Shown here: positions 45,001 to 54,146 of the stretch, piece after piece
Layout: each line of letters begins with the position of its first letter
Position numbering within the stretch: position 1 is the first letter of the stretch
Assembly: GCF_024227435.1 (NCBI RefSeq)
Contig: NZ_CP100447.1
Coordinates: forward strand, 49,540-113,539
DNA length: 64,000 nt
Source: Natrinema caseinilyticum
Lineage (GTDB): Archaea > Halobacteriota > Halobacteria > Halobacteriales > Natrialbaceae
Direction of reading: 5' to 3'
The notes under the pieces: generated by a model
Databases searched by the model: none
Told to the model about the DNA's origin: nothing
The model's input: the letters and a program-made list of their open reading frames with translations, nothing else
Made by a program: the position numbers and the translations under genes

Positions 45001-46611
45001 ATGTCTTCATCAGAACCCGACTCGACGATCGACTCGCCAGAACCGCTCGTCGTCCTTTCGCACCTGGTGCATCGCCTCCTCAAGCGCGAGGGCGGGACGG
45101 TCCCGGTCGAACGCGTTACGCTTCGAGTCTGTGATTACGTCGATATCGGTGAGCAAGAGGCCGCCGATCTCCTCGATGCTGGAGCAGCGGATGGGACGTT
45201 CACGCTCAACCGGGGGTCTGGTGGGAGCACGACAATCGTCGGCGTCTCTCCACAGGGTCCAGAACCGCCCGTGATTACGGAAGCGTTCGGTGGTCCCGCT
45301 GGCGCGTCTGCGGGTGACGATTTCGAAATTCTCGATGTCGTCACCGAAAGCATTGCGACTGCACTCAGAGAAGCAGGCTACACGACGTTCACCGAGCTAG
45401 TCGACGCGGAAGTCGCTGAGCTTGCGAATCTGACTGGCACGCTAACAGAGAGCCGAGCAGAAGCGATTATTCAGGCCGCTCCTCGGCACGTTCCGGTCGG
45501 TGTGTGGCTTTCGCGAGCTGCCGACGCCCGGTACTCCCAATGCCTTGATGAAACTGGGAGGCACGGTGTCGCTCGAGTCCGCGACATTACGACTGCCAAC
45601 GAACCCGTAGGGGAACCACGCTACCGCACGGATGGCTTGTCGCCTGATGCCGTCGACGTACAGTACGTGTCCGATATCGGGCGGAATGCACAGGATCCTG
45701 TCCCAACAGGCCTCCACATCCTCGATAACCCTGACCATCCTGACGTACCGAAGGCAGCGACACATCCTGACGCCGGTGATGACGCCCTCCCAGTCGACGA
45801 AGCGGGCGACGTCGTCCCGCCAGCAGTTCCGACCGAACCACGGCTTCAACTTCCGCTGGACGAACTGCTCGCGAAGAAACTCGCTCGTGGGCTGGTTCCA
45901 GTTCGGATTGTTGGCCCTCGAGGCTCCGGGAAGAACTATCTGGTCAAGTACCTGTGTCACCGGACGAATCGGGGCTACGTCTCGGTAGACTGTGACGAGG
46001 CAACCCACACGGAGGATCTCTTCGGACCGCTCACCCCCACCGAGGACGGGCTAATTGCACCGCGGAACGGTCCCGCAAAGCAAGCGCTTCTGAACGGGTC
46101 GGTGCTAGTGCTCAATGAGTTTCCAGTGATGCGAGCCGGCGCCGCGATGTCTCTACACCGCCTGCTCAATGAGGGGAAACTCCTCGTGAAGGCCCACGGT
46201 GAGTTGGTCGAACCTCATCCGTCTGCGCGAATTGTGATTACGATGAACCCACCGACCAGGGAGTACCGTGATTCGGAACCGATGAACTCGGCTACTCGTG
46301 GCCGGTTCCGAGCGCTGGAGCAACCCTACATCCAAGACGTCGAGGAAGAGATCGCCACGCTGGATGCGCAGGTGAACGCTGGTCACGAGGTCGTGGACCG
46401 TGGGACGCTCAGGAAGATTGTGCAGTTTGCTCATCAAACCCGGCATAACGAGAGCTGGCCGACGCTCTCGACACGAAATCTGACGATTCTCTGTGAGCAC
46501 ATCGAAGACGGTGCCTCACCGAAGGCAGCGGTCAAGAACGAAGTTTGGGCGGTTGCCGAGCCGAATCAGTATCCCGAGGACGTCTACGAAACACTAAACG
46601 ACTATTTGTAA
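45001..46611 (+). CDS. MoxR-type AAA+ ATPase with HhH domain (536 aa)
   Basis: A winged-helix-like N-terminus (10-80), a helix-hairpin-helix region (about 115-160, with ALREAGYTTFTELVDAEVAE) and a linker precede a MoxR/CbbQ-like AAA+ core. The Walker A is GPRGSGKN (residues 305-312), ending in Asn where Thr or Ser is usual. The Walker B is SVLVLNEF (367-374), with Asn in place of the metal-binding Asp and Glu kept. ITMNPPTREY marks sensor 1. MoxR ATPases work with VWA proteins to remodel targets; the matching VWA gene is at 49570. Whether this ATPase still hydrolyses ATP is open. Confidence 0.8.
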   Translation: MSSSEPDSTIDSPEPLVVLSHLVHRLLKREGGTVPVERVTLRVCDYVDIGEQEAADLLDAGAADGTFTLNRGSGGSTTIVGVSPQGPEPPVITEAFGGPAGASAGDDFEILDVVTESIATALREAGYTTFTELVDAEVAELANLTGTLTESRAEAIIQAAPRHVPVGVWLSRAADARYSQCLDETGRHGVARVRDITTANEPVGEPRYRTDGLSPDAVDVQYVSDIGRNAQDPVPTGLHILDNPDHPDVPKAATHPDAGDDALPVDEAGDVVPPAVPTEPRLQLPLDELLAKKLARGLVPVRIVGPRGSGKNYLVKYLCHRTNRGYVSVDCDEATHTEDLFGPLTPTEDGLIAPRNGPAKQALLNGSVLVLNEFPVMRAGAAMSLHRLLNEGKLLVKAHGELVEPHPSARIVITMNPPTREYRDSEPMNSATRGRFRALEQPYIQDVEEEIATLDAQVNAGHEVVDRGTLRKIVQFAHQTRHNESWPTLSTRNLTILCEHIEDGASPKAAVKNEVWAVAEPNQYPEDVYETLNDYL

Positions 46612-46672
46612 TTGCGCTGTGGAATGGTTTTGTCCGCTACCATTTTTTGGTCGGGCTTGGTAGTCCGCAGTA

Positions 46673-47089
46673 ATGAGCGAGGTCGAGCTTCCGCCGGAGA
46701 GGGTGAAGAAGAAGTTCGAGAAGTGGGAGGTAACGTACGCCGTTGACAAACTCGAGGAGTTGCCAGAGAACAAGTTGAGATCGCAGAAGCACTTGTTCGA
46801 GGCAGAAGTGAACGAGTTCAAGGCGGAGTACAATCCGGGTCGGTTGGTGACGCCAGAGATGGCGCAGATTGCAGGGAAAGAACCGTTGACCCAGAACCAG
46901 TTCCGCAGGGTTCGTCGTATGATCGATGACGAGGCGGACAAGGTAAGGATGAACTTTGATCGGGCTATCGGTCGTCGGAAAGAGATGGATACGGAGCGAC
47001 GGAATAGTTTCTTCGTGGATCTCGCTGGCCGGGTGTCGGACTCGTTGACGAACGTATCCGTGTCGTTTGATTTGCCGAAGCTGAAGTGA
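46673..47089 (+). CDS. Hypothetical charged helical protein (138 aa)
   Basis: Lys- and Glu-rich protein with predicted long helices: ERVKKKFEKWEVTYAVDKL, then KHLFEAEVNEFKAEYNPG and FRRVRRMIDDEADKVRMNF. It is clearly less acidic than its neighbours, and its codons have more G at the third position, so it may have a different origin. No motif is recognised. It follows the MoxR gene by 61 nt. Confidence 0.6.
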   Translation: MSEVELPPERVKKKFEKWEVTYAVDKLEELPENKLRSQKHLFEAEVNEFKAEYNPGRLVTPEMAQIAGKEPLTQNQFRRVRRMIDDEADKVRMNFDRAIGRRKEMDTERRNSFFVDLAGRVSDSLTNVSVSFDLPKLK

Positions 47090-47220
47090 CTCCCCTCCAG
47101 GATTACTTTTCACCTTGTTCCGTCAGGGGAATATAAGAACATCCTGTTGAGGTGCCAGTTTCCTGATTTTCTGCACGCTGAGGCCGTTAATACAGCGGAC
47201 CTCGTGGTGTGACGTGTTGC

Positions 47221-47814
47221 ATGAGCTACCCTCGAACCCATGTCGACCACCGAGACCCAGATCATCACGAAGCAATCCATCCTGTCCGGAACATTGGCAA
47301 CGCCCATGTCGTCGCCGGTAAGTTCCTGACCTCGCAGTACCACGAGGCATTCCAGAATGTTCTTCACCCCCTCGGGGAGTCCCTCAACACCCAGGATCTA
47401 CACGCTCTCAATGATCTCGGAGTCGTCCATGTCGATGGCAGTCTGAACGAATTGTCTCCGATTGTCCAGACTTACGTCAGGCTCGACGACTACTGGACAC
47501 GGACCCACCGCACTGCTCTCAACGAGTTGTTCGCTGAGCGACGATCGCATATCATCGGCTGCTGTACACGTAACTTCATCTCCGAGTTCTCTCGACGCAC
47601 ACTCGAAGTCGAATCAGGACGGAGCGGTGCTGCGCTTGATGCTACTCTGGCTCCACTCCTGGACAACGAATTCCTATCCGTGCCGGAAGACGAGGTAGGT
47701 GACTACACCGTCGATGAGCATCATGCCCTCTATCGACCTACTGAACAGCTCTTTGATGCACTTCTGGAGCAAGCACCAGTCCTCTGTGATCTCATCCCGC
47801 CGACCGACCTCTAG
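47221..47814 (+). CDS. Hypothetical protein (197 aa)
   Basis: Unrecognised protein, His-rich at the start (MSYPRTHVDHRDPDHHEA). Helices follow, with a YHEAFQNVLHPLG and a CCTRNFISEFSRRTLEVE segment. The His-rich stretch could bind metal but has no standard spacing. It lies between two other unknown genes in the MoxR-VWA block, in the same direction. Start ATG 47221 is preferred over an upstream in-frame start. Confidence 0.6.
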   Translation: MSYPRTHVDHRDPDHHEAIHPVRNIGNAHVVAGKFLTSQYHEAFQNVLHPLGESLNTQDLHALNDLGVVHVDGSLNELSPIVQTYVRLDDYWTRTHRTALNELFAERRSHIIGCCTRNFISEFSRRTLEVESGRSGAALDATLAPLLDNEFLSVPEDEVGDYTVDEHHALYRPTEQLFDALLEQAPVLCDLIPPTDL

Positions 47815-47887
47815 CCGCTGGAAGAGCAGTCGAACCGGATTTTTGAGGGAACGCCTATTACCCTCTCGTGTCACCATTCGACCACCG

Positions 47888-48775
47888 ATGCGTATCTCAC
47901 GGGAGTTTACCTCTGAACAGTATTCTTCGGAGCAAGCGGTGGAAGACGAACAGCCCAGTTTTCGGATTGAAACGAGACTGGATCTGGACAGTGACGAGGG
48001 CGTCTTCGACATCAGCACCCACGAACACCATCCAGGCGATAGTACGCCCACCCAATCTTTTGGTGGCTCCTTTGTTTTCTCAGACTGGTCTGATCTTCAA
48101 GACGTAGCTGATTTGCTGAAGCGCTACATCCGTGAGCAGGATGATCAGACACGGTCGATAACTGTTCCTCTGGATTCTGGAACCGGGTTCAATAGCAGGC
48201 TTGGGAGGCGTGTAGACGACATTTCCGATGCCAGATTCACAGTCGACGACTACGGGCTTGAAGTGGACGCAAACGGACAGCGAGGGCAGATACGCCACTA
48301 TAGCAAGACCGTGGACTACACACAGCAAGATCGGCGAAACGCGATGGCGTTTCTCGACATGGTCGATGAACTCTTCCAGGACACAGATGATGAACCGATT
48401 CTCCACCTAGAACATCCCGATCTACGCAGTGACGCAGTTCCCGAGTACGTTGACGGGCACTATCAGAGCTCCGTCCGGACCGCGTTTCGCGTACTGGAGG
48501 AAAGAATTCGGGAGGAGGGAGGGTTTTCTCAGGACACGGTGGGTATGGACCTTGCTCAGAACGCCTTCAGTACTGACGGTGGACCACTGACCTTTGCAGA
48601 TGTGGGGGCAGAGAAAAAAGGTTGGATGTACCTGTATGCAGGAGGTTTCGGGGCTTTGCGCAATCCACCCAGCCACCGAAATGAGGACTCAATCGATCAG
48701 CAGCGTGCCATGCAGATTCTCCACTACGTCGATATGCTTCTCGATGTACTCGAGGAAGAGGCCACGGAAGACTAA
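47888..48775 (+). CDS. Ymh/TIGR02391-like HEPN-domain protein (295 aa)
   Basis: The C-terminal 140 residues fit the TIGR02391 (Ymh) family: SSVRTAFRVLEERIREEGGF, GMDLAQNAFS, then YAGGFGALRNPPSHRNED and an amphipathic last helix. The RNPPSH is the R-N-x3-H of HEPN domains, which are often RNases or RNA-binding toxins. The first 150 residues are beta-rich and unfamiliar. It sits in the middle of the MoxR-VWA block and might be its effector; this is inferred from context. Confidence 0.7.
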   Translation: MRISREFTSEQYSSEQAVEDEQPSFRIETRLDLDSDEGVFDISTHEHHPGDSTPTQSFGGSFVFSDWSDLQDVADLLKRYIREQDDQTRSITVPLDSGTGFNSRLGRRVDDISDARFTVDDYGLEVDANGQRGQIRHYSKTVDYTQQDRRNAMAFLDMVDELFQDTDDEPILHLEHPDLRSDAVPEYVDGHYQSSVRTAFRVLEERIREEGGFSQDTVGMDLAQNAFSTDGGPLTFADVGAEKKGWMYLYAGGFGALRNPPSHRNEDSIDQQRAMQILHYVDMLLDVLEEEATED

Positions 48776-48828
48776 ACCTCGACAGTTCTCGGCAAGGCAT
48801 TTTTGTAACTGTCTGCCGAACAACTGAT

Positions 48829-49476
48829 ATGCAGACTGTTGAACGTGCTTCGGACAAGTTTCGAGACTGGTTTACCAGGGCTTTCGTCCGTTTGTATCAC
48901 GGACCAGTGGAGTCAGTAGGCAGTTTCAATGGGTACAGCGACGAGAACGATGTGTACTGGTTCGACAGTGATTCTGCTGCGTTTGGTCAGGCCACACCGG
49001 TCGGCACGATTGTTCTGAATCAGCAGCGAATGGAGAGACTATCAGACGAGGCGGCCGAACTTGTCTACCGACACGAACAGGGACACCTCGATCGACTTCC
49101 TGTCTTCAGAGGCTTGTTCTGGGGTATGGTCTTGAACGGAGCGATTGGAATCTACTACTTCCTACAGAGCCTCGGGTACTCACTTCTGATCCCGTTCGGG
49201 GTCCCTGTGAAGCCAGTAGCGATGCTGGCGGGAGTTTCCCTGATGCTCATTATTCTCATGGCAGTCGCTACCCGTCTTGAGGAGTTGGCAGCTGATCTCC
49301 ACGCACTCCAGAGTCTTGGTGAAGAAGAGTTCCTCGAGGCGTACGCTGAAATCACCGACGAAGGGAGTGATTCGCTTCACGTCCGGATCGTGAACCGCGT
49401 TCAGTACACTGATCCAGTGAACGTGGTCAAAGTCAACCGTTTGATAGTCCGGGCAAAGGACTTCTATCTGGCGTAG
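48829..49476 (+). CDS. M48-like membrane metalloprotease (215 aa)
   Basis: YRHEQGHLDRL has H82, E83 and H86 of an HExxH zinc site, and RLEELAADLHAL supplies E152-x3-D156, as in M48/HtpX-like proteases. Two strong TM helices (about 95-120 and 128-148) lie between the two motifs, as in HtpX. It probably cuts membrane or misfolded proteins. Start MQTVERASDKF. It precedes the VWA gene by 93 nt. The call is firm on motifs, less so on the subfamily. Confidence 0.75.
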   Translation: MQTVERASDKFRDWFTRAFVRLYHGPVESVGSFNGYSDENDVYWFDSDSAAFGQATPVGTIVLNQQRMERLSDEAAELVYRHEQGHLDRLPVFRGLFWGMVLNGAIGIYYFLQSLGYSLLIPFGVPVKPVAMLAGVSLMLIILMAVATRLEELAADLHALQSLGEEEFLEAYAEITDEGSDSLHVRIVNRVQYTDPVNVVKVNRLIVRAKDFYLA

Positions 49477-49523
49477 AATTTTTTGCTCTCTTACCACGTC
49501 GAGTATTTACACTTCCATCTCAG

Positions 49524-49560
49524 TTTATCCTCCCAAAGGGATCGAGGGGAGCGACCCTCG
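49524..49560 (+). promoter_or_regulatory. TTTATC plus inverted-repeat promoter, VWA gene
   Basis: TTTATC at 49524-49529 is followed by TCCC-AAA-GGGA (49531-49541). A second perfect stem, CGAGGG (49543-49548) with CCCTCG (49555-49560), encloses GAGCGA. The gene starts at 49570. The tract GGGGAGCGAC matches that in the RPA promoter. Confidence 0.6.
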
Positions 49561-49569
49561 TGCATTCGT

Positions 49570-52083
49570 ATGTCCGATACTCATTCAGCCGATACAATAC
49601 TTCAATTAGAGAGGCTCACACCCGATACCGCCTCTCGCGTTCGCACCTCGGCTAGTAGGGCCGACAGGCTCCGGGCGTTCATCTGCGGGCATCTGCCTTC
49701 AGGTGTCGACGTAGAAGTCGTTCTTACGCCAGCCGTCAAGACCGCGGCGGTCCTCCCTGCAGAACCCGATGCGCTCGCAAGAAGTGATGCGACCGATTTT
49801 GAACGGCAGCAGGCCGCACAGTTACTCGAAAGCGTCGACGCTGAATTCCTCATTCTAGTGACGACGGAACCAGCACCGATAGACCGAATCCCGGTGAACG
49901 ATCAGCTGACAGCCGACCACGCCCACCAGTTCGGTCTCGCCTTTCACGAACTACTCCATATTCTCAAAACAGCCATCGGCCCCATCGCAGAACTCCTCGA
50001 ATCCGAGATTGATTCCGACTATCGCCAGCAGGTTCACGACCTCGTCAATATCATCGAGGACGGTGCCATCGAACATGAGGCGATCGAGGGAGCAAACTTC
50101 AGCGACAACGCCGAGATACGCCTCGAACTCACCCGCAGAAGCCACTCGCAGGTTCCCGATGATATCCCTGACGACGAGCAAGTCCTCTTCTCGTTCTGGG
50201 ATGCAGTGACGAGCGCCCTCTACGAGTGGGCAATCTTTCCGACGGGTATCACAGAGGTTCTTCTCGACGAAGATGATGAGCGTATACTCTTCGCGTCGGA
50301 GACGGATGCCTCGGGATTCGACACTGTTCAGGAGTCACTCCAAGCGTTAGCGCGGGATGCCCTCGCAATCCGGAGTGCAGAACCAGACGATATCACCCAC
50401 AGCCACGACAAGACGGCATCTGTACGGCGAGCCCAATTGGTCGTCGAGACGTGGCAGTCAGCAATTTTCCCACTCCTAGAGGAGCGCTCCGAAGGATCAA
50501 CACAGTCCCCAGATCAGGGCGAGTCTGAGGAATCTGATGTAGACTCCAATCCCTCATCAGAATCTGAATCTTCCGGAACCGACGAATACCCGCAACTCGA
50601 CAGGAGCGCAACTGACGATCCATTCCAGGACGTCCTCAGCCAGCCCTCGATTACTCCGGATTCATTCGACGAGGAGCTCCAAGCACCACCGTCTCCTCAG
50701 GCCCCTGGTTCTCATGGCACCGATACGTCAGCTACCGGACCCGACGAGACACCAAGCCCGACCGACGGCGATGAAGACCAGCCGTCGCAGACCTCGAAAC
50801 CCACAGACACGAGAGCGCGGGCACTCGCTCGCACCATTGAGCAACCTGGATCACACCTCGATTCCCCGCAGAGTGGACAGTCCCCAGCGGAGGAGAAGAG
50901 AGATGACGATTCTATTGCTGCACGTCAGTCGACCATCGGAGACTTCGACGCTACCGACGCTTCTCAGAACGACCGCGAAACGAGAGAGACAACCGACTCC
51001 CGAGAAGGTCTGGAACAGGATCATAACGGAAGAGAGCCACCGGTTACGAGACCCTCACCCCACGAGGAGATAGACTCGACAGCCGACCCCGTCCCAGCGC
51101 ACGCGGAGGCACTCGACCGGAATTCCGCTGACGAGGAAGACGCCTACGAAGGGGCACTCGAAGCAGACCGGACGGCGGCTCACGACGAAGCAGATCGAGA
51201 GGGCATCGACACCGACGCCCTAGAGCGCGAACTGGAGGGCCTCGCCCGCCGACTCGACCGAGATAATTCAGACGATCAAACAGCCGGCGGCACTGCTGGG
51301 GGCCCAGGCCAGCTCGACGAATTGGAGATCGTCCCAGTCAATGACGACCCGGCACCTCCAGGCGTATGGGCCGACATCGAAGACGGCGCTGCCCAAGTTG
51401 CTGGCACGCTCGCGAAACAGCTCCGTCTCGACCGTCAACGTGGTGTCCGGCGAGGCTTGACCGCCGGCAGCTACGATACCACTGCAGGACATCGGCTTTT
51501 GATTGGTGACCCTCGGGTCTGCAAGGTCAACACGCCGGGGCGCGAGAAACGATACGCACTAGTGCTGGTTCTCGACCGGTCTGGCTCAATGCGGAACGGC
51601 GACCCCCCGAAGATCGAGGTCGCAACGAAGGCACTAGCGCGGTTCGCCGTCGCCGCCGAAGGGCTGGGGATCGATGTCGGGATAGTCGATTTCATCGACA
51701 GCCAAGCCCGACTCGTAAAGCCGTTCTCAGTCGAGACTCGACACATCCAGGCGACGCTACTGGACACGGACTGTGGCGGGGGCACGCCGTTGGCAGACGC
51801 ACTCAAACTTGCAAGTCAGCTCGTCGAGGACCACCGCGACGAACCGCTCATAGTCGCCGTGACCGACGGAAAGCCCAGTAGCGTCGACGACGTCATCGAA
51901 CAGATCCGAGCATCCCCCGCCCCAATCTGTGCTCTCACGATCGCCACTGACACTCAGACAGGAAAGCTATCGGCTGATGCCTCAGAACTCGCCGCATATT
52001 ACGAGCGGGAAGCGACGATCTACGATGGGGACCAGCTAGACAACCGACTCGATCAGTTCGCCAGCCTCCTCGTCGGCTTCTGA
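49570..52083 (+). CDS. CobT-like VWA-domain protein (837 aa)
   Basis: N-terminal 300 residues are helical with a metallopeptidase-like helix pair (FGLAFHELLHILK, then a VNIIEDGAIEHEA helix), as in CobT and related proteins. A long acidic, disordered linker (about 310-600) follows. The C-terminal VWA domain has the MIDAS motif DRSGS (669-673), a DCGGGTPLADAL threonine loop and VTDGKPS for the last metal ligand. It pairs with the MoxR ATPase at 45001, with four genes between them. MoxR-VWA pairs act as chaperone or conflict systems (vWA-MoxR-associated systems). The upstream in-frame start is rejected because the promoter hairpins precede 49570. Confidence 0.82.
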   Translation: MSDTHSADTILQLERLTPDTASRVRTSASRADRLRAFICGHLPSGVDVEVVLTPAVKTAAVLPAEPDALARSDATDFERQQAAQLLESVDAEFLILVTTEPAPIDRIPVNDQLTADHAHQFGLAFHELLHILKTAIGPIAELLESEIDSDYRQQVHDLVNIIEDGAIEHEAIEGANFSDNAEIRLELTRRSHSQVPDDIPDDEQVLFSFWDAVTSALYEWAIFPTGITEVLLDEDDERILFASETDASGFDTVQESLQALARDALAIRSAEPDDITHSHDKTASVRRAQLVVETWQSAIFPLLEERSEGSTQSPDQGESEESDVDSNPSSESESSGTDEYPQLDRSATDDPFQDVLSQPSITPDSFDEELQAPPSPQAPGSHGTDTSATGPDETPSPTDGDEDQPSQTSKPTDTRARALARTIEQPGSHLDSPQSGQSPAEEKRDDDSIAARQSTIGDFDATDASQNDRETRETTDSREGLEQDHNGREPPVTRPSPHEEIDSTADPVPAHAEALDRNSADEEDAYEGALEADRTAAHDEADREGIDTDALERELEGLARRLDRDNSDDQTAGGTAGGPGQLDELEIVPVNDDPAPPGVWADIEDGAAQVAGTLAKQLRLDRQRGVRRGLTAGSYDTTAGHRLLIGDPRVCKVNTPGREKRYALVLVLDRSGSMRNGDPPKIEVATKALARFAVAAEGLGIDVGIVDFIDSQARLVKPFSVETRHIQATLLDTDCGGGTPLADALKLASQLVEDHRDEPLIVAVTDGKPSSVDDVIEQIRASPAPICALTIATDTQTGKLSADASELAAYYEREATIYDGDQLDNRLDQFASLLVGF

Positions 52084-52101
52084 ACTCCACGCTCACCTAG
52101 G

Positions 52102-52121
52102 TTTATCCACCCGAATGGGGT
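52102..52121 (+). promoter_or_regulatory. TTTATC plus inverted-repeat promoter, SWIM gene
   Basis: TTTATC at 52102-52107 is followed by CCC-GAAT-GGG (52110-52119) inside ACCC and GGGGT. The arms are shorter than at other sites. The next gene begins at 52221, or at a GTG at 52146 that would give a short leader. Confidence 0.5.
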
Positions 52122-52220
52122 ACAGGGCGGCGTCCAGTTCAGCCCGTGAGACGAATGCAACGAAGAAACATCCATGCCGCGTCATCGACGCTACCGCCCC
52201 TTCGACTACCACCAGGGTCA

Positions 52221-53150
52221 ATGAGTGGAACCGACGCTCTACACGACTACGATGTTGAAATTGATCCTCCGGCAGTTGAACCAGTCGAACATCGTATTCG
52301 GCTCGATTTCATGGCTGGCGGTCCCATCCGCCGCGATCAATTACTGGAAAAGTACAACTCTTGGAAGGGCGGCCCTGAGGACAGAGACCCCTGGGAGCAG
52401 TCAGGGAAGGCGAAACCGGTCGGTCTGAAATACGCCGAAGAGACATGCCGTCGGACGCTCAACGAAGAAGAACGATACTACGATCTCTTCGAGGACGATC
52501 AAGCCCTCAGTGAGGCACCTGCATTTCTCGCTCACCGCTTGCGTCAATGTCAGTCAGCGACGGATCCCGAAAGAGCGATTCACTCTGAGCGTGAGCGCCG
52601 TGAGAACTGGTACAGAAAGTTGATTCCCTGGCTTAATCTATACCAAGTTCTAAAAGAGTCGTCGTACGGGACGCTCTTAGAGAGTGTCCTTGGGGCACAG
52701 CCAAACGCTGAGGGTCTCACGAAGCAGAACACACTTGTCGGGATGGTTGTCCTCGGAGATGACGATCAAACACCTTCCAAGTATGCCAGATCCCACAACC
52801 TCCCAGCGAAGTACGTCATTCGAGAAGCAGACCTGTCCTGCAGTGAGAGCTCTGCGGCAGCACGCCCAAGCGAGTTCGGAATCGAACTCCCGGCACCACT
52901 GCTCGTGGGAGAGTATACGACCGGGGGACGGTATCCGTTCATCCCCTGGTCAGATGGCCTTGTCTGTTCGTGTCCATACAAGCACGATCAACCCTGGAGA
53001 GTCCTCTGCAAGCACGAATTGCTTGCAGCAGTCGTCGCCGGCGACCAGGACTCCATCTTTCTACCAGTAAATAGAGGACTCGATGTCCCGCATCGGGCTC
53101 GACGGTTCGTGAGTCCAAGATTTTCCTCGTCGAGACAAGAGACTAGCTGA
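52221..53150 (+). CDS. SWIM zinc-finger protein (309 aa)
   Basis: The C-terminal part has a SWIM motif, VCSCPYKHDQPWRVLCKHEL: C-x-C, then C-x-H. SWIM fingers bind DNA or proteins and often accompany MoxR-VWA genes in bacterial clusters. The rest is helical and acidic with no enzyme motif. ATG 52221 (MSGTDALHDYD) is preferred; the GTG at 52146 adds 25 basic residues unlike the rest. It closes the MoxR-VWA block, 138 nt after the VWA gene. Confidence 0.72.
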   Translation: MSGTDALHDYDVEIDPPAVEPVEHRIRLDFMAGGPIRRDQLLEKYNSWKGGPEDRDPWEQSGKAKPVGLKYAEETCRRTLNEEERYYDLFEDDQALSEAPAFLAHRLRQCQSATDPERAIHSERERRENWYRKLIPWLNLYQVLKESSYGTLLESVLGAQPNAEGLTKQNTLVGMVVLGDDDQTPSKYARSHNLPAKYVIREADLSCSESSAAARPSEFGIELPAPLLVGEYTTGGRYPFIPWSDGLVCSCPYKHDQPWRVLCKHELLAAVVAGDQDSIFLPVNRGLDVPHRARRFVSPRFSSSRQETS

Positions 53151-53199
53151 GAGGGTTGATAGATCAGCCAAAACTGTGATCGTAGTTAGAGTATCTGGT

Positions 53200-54024
53200 T
53201 TACGTGCTTTTGTCGTTCCCTGGATCGTACCCTGCGTCCTGGAGATTCGAGAGAACGTCGTGGATGGTCTCGAGAGTATTGTGGAGATTCTCTGTGGTTC
53301 GGCCACTGCTAAGGAACTCGTTACTGTCCGTGTTCTCTACGAGGAGATTAGCATGTGCGACGTCGTTGCGCAGTTCAGTGACTTCGTGGAGTCGAGAGTC
53401 TGCACCGCCTTTCGTGGAGAAGCCACAGGTTTGCCAGCAGGCGTCGACGCTGGTGGCGATAGTTTCGAGCGTGGAGAATTGGGCGTAGTGGAGTTCGTCT
53501 AAGGCGACGTTGGCAGCTTGTGCGTCTTCGTACCGGTCTTCGATGTCGTCGAGTTCGTCTGCAGTGACTGGTGTGTTTTTCCAGTCCGGTTTCTTGTCGA
53601 GGATGAGTTCGCGGAGGTGTTCTTCGAGGTAGGTGATCCGGTCGAAGAGGTAGATGCGTGCGGGGGCGGTGTTGAGATCGGCGCGGGTGAGGATGGCGGT
53701 AACGTGGTTGTGGCCGCCGAGGAAGTAGACGGGTTGCTCGATGAGTGCGGAAAGAACGTCTGTGAACGATGTGTCGCCGCTGATCATGTAATCGATGGTC
53801 AGTGGGGTGAGTTGATTCTCCAGGTTGTTGCCGCCGTCGTCGGTCGTGACATCGTCTTCGTGAAGGAATCCGATTGGATCGTCGTCAGCGTAGACTGGAG
53901 CGGCGTCGTAGCCGTTCTCATCAAGCCACGCGGCGGCGTCGCTTGGTGGCGTGTCCTGATCGAGGTGTTCAACAGAGTGGGTTGCGAGTTCGGCCGCAGT
54001 GCAGTTGTAGAGGTCCCGGGGCAT
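53200..54024 (-). CDS. CBS-domain protein with C-terminal HEPN (274 aa)
   Basis: The first 150 residues form a CBS pair: AAELATHSVEHL, APVYADDDPIGFLHEDDV, TIDYMISGDTSFTDVLSALI and VYFLGGHNHVTAILTRADL. CBS pairs bind adenosine nucleotides such as AMP, ATP or dinucleotides. The second half is helical and has ELRNDVAHANLL, an R-N-x3-H HEPN motif. A nucleotide sensor fused to a HEPN domain suggests a ligand-controlled RNase or toxin; this is inferred. ATG 54024 is chosen because a longer start would leave no room for the promoter of the divergent gene at 54147. Confidence 0.72.
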   Translation of the reverse strand: MPRDLYNCTAAELATHSVEHLDQDTPPSDAAAWLDENGYDAAPVYADDDPIGFLHEDDVTTDDGGNNLENQLTPLTIDYMISGDTSFTDVLSALIEQPVYFLGGHNHVTAILTRADLNTAPARIYLFDRITYLEEHLRELILDKKPDWKNTPVTADELDDIEDRYEDAQAANVALDELHYAQFSTLETIATSVDACWQTCGFSTKGGADSRLHEVTELRNDVAHANLLVENTDSNEFLSSGRTTENLHNTLETIHDVLSNLQDAGYDPGNDKST

Positions 54025-54146
54025 GTGGGGTGGTGGGGAGGCAGAGATAGTCAAAATGGTGGAGAGCGCGCGGCCCGATAGTGGCGAATCAAGCCACCCA
54101 TGCACCACAAAGTTAATGCTCATAAGACATATATTTGTAATTGATT

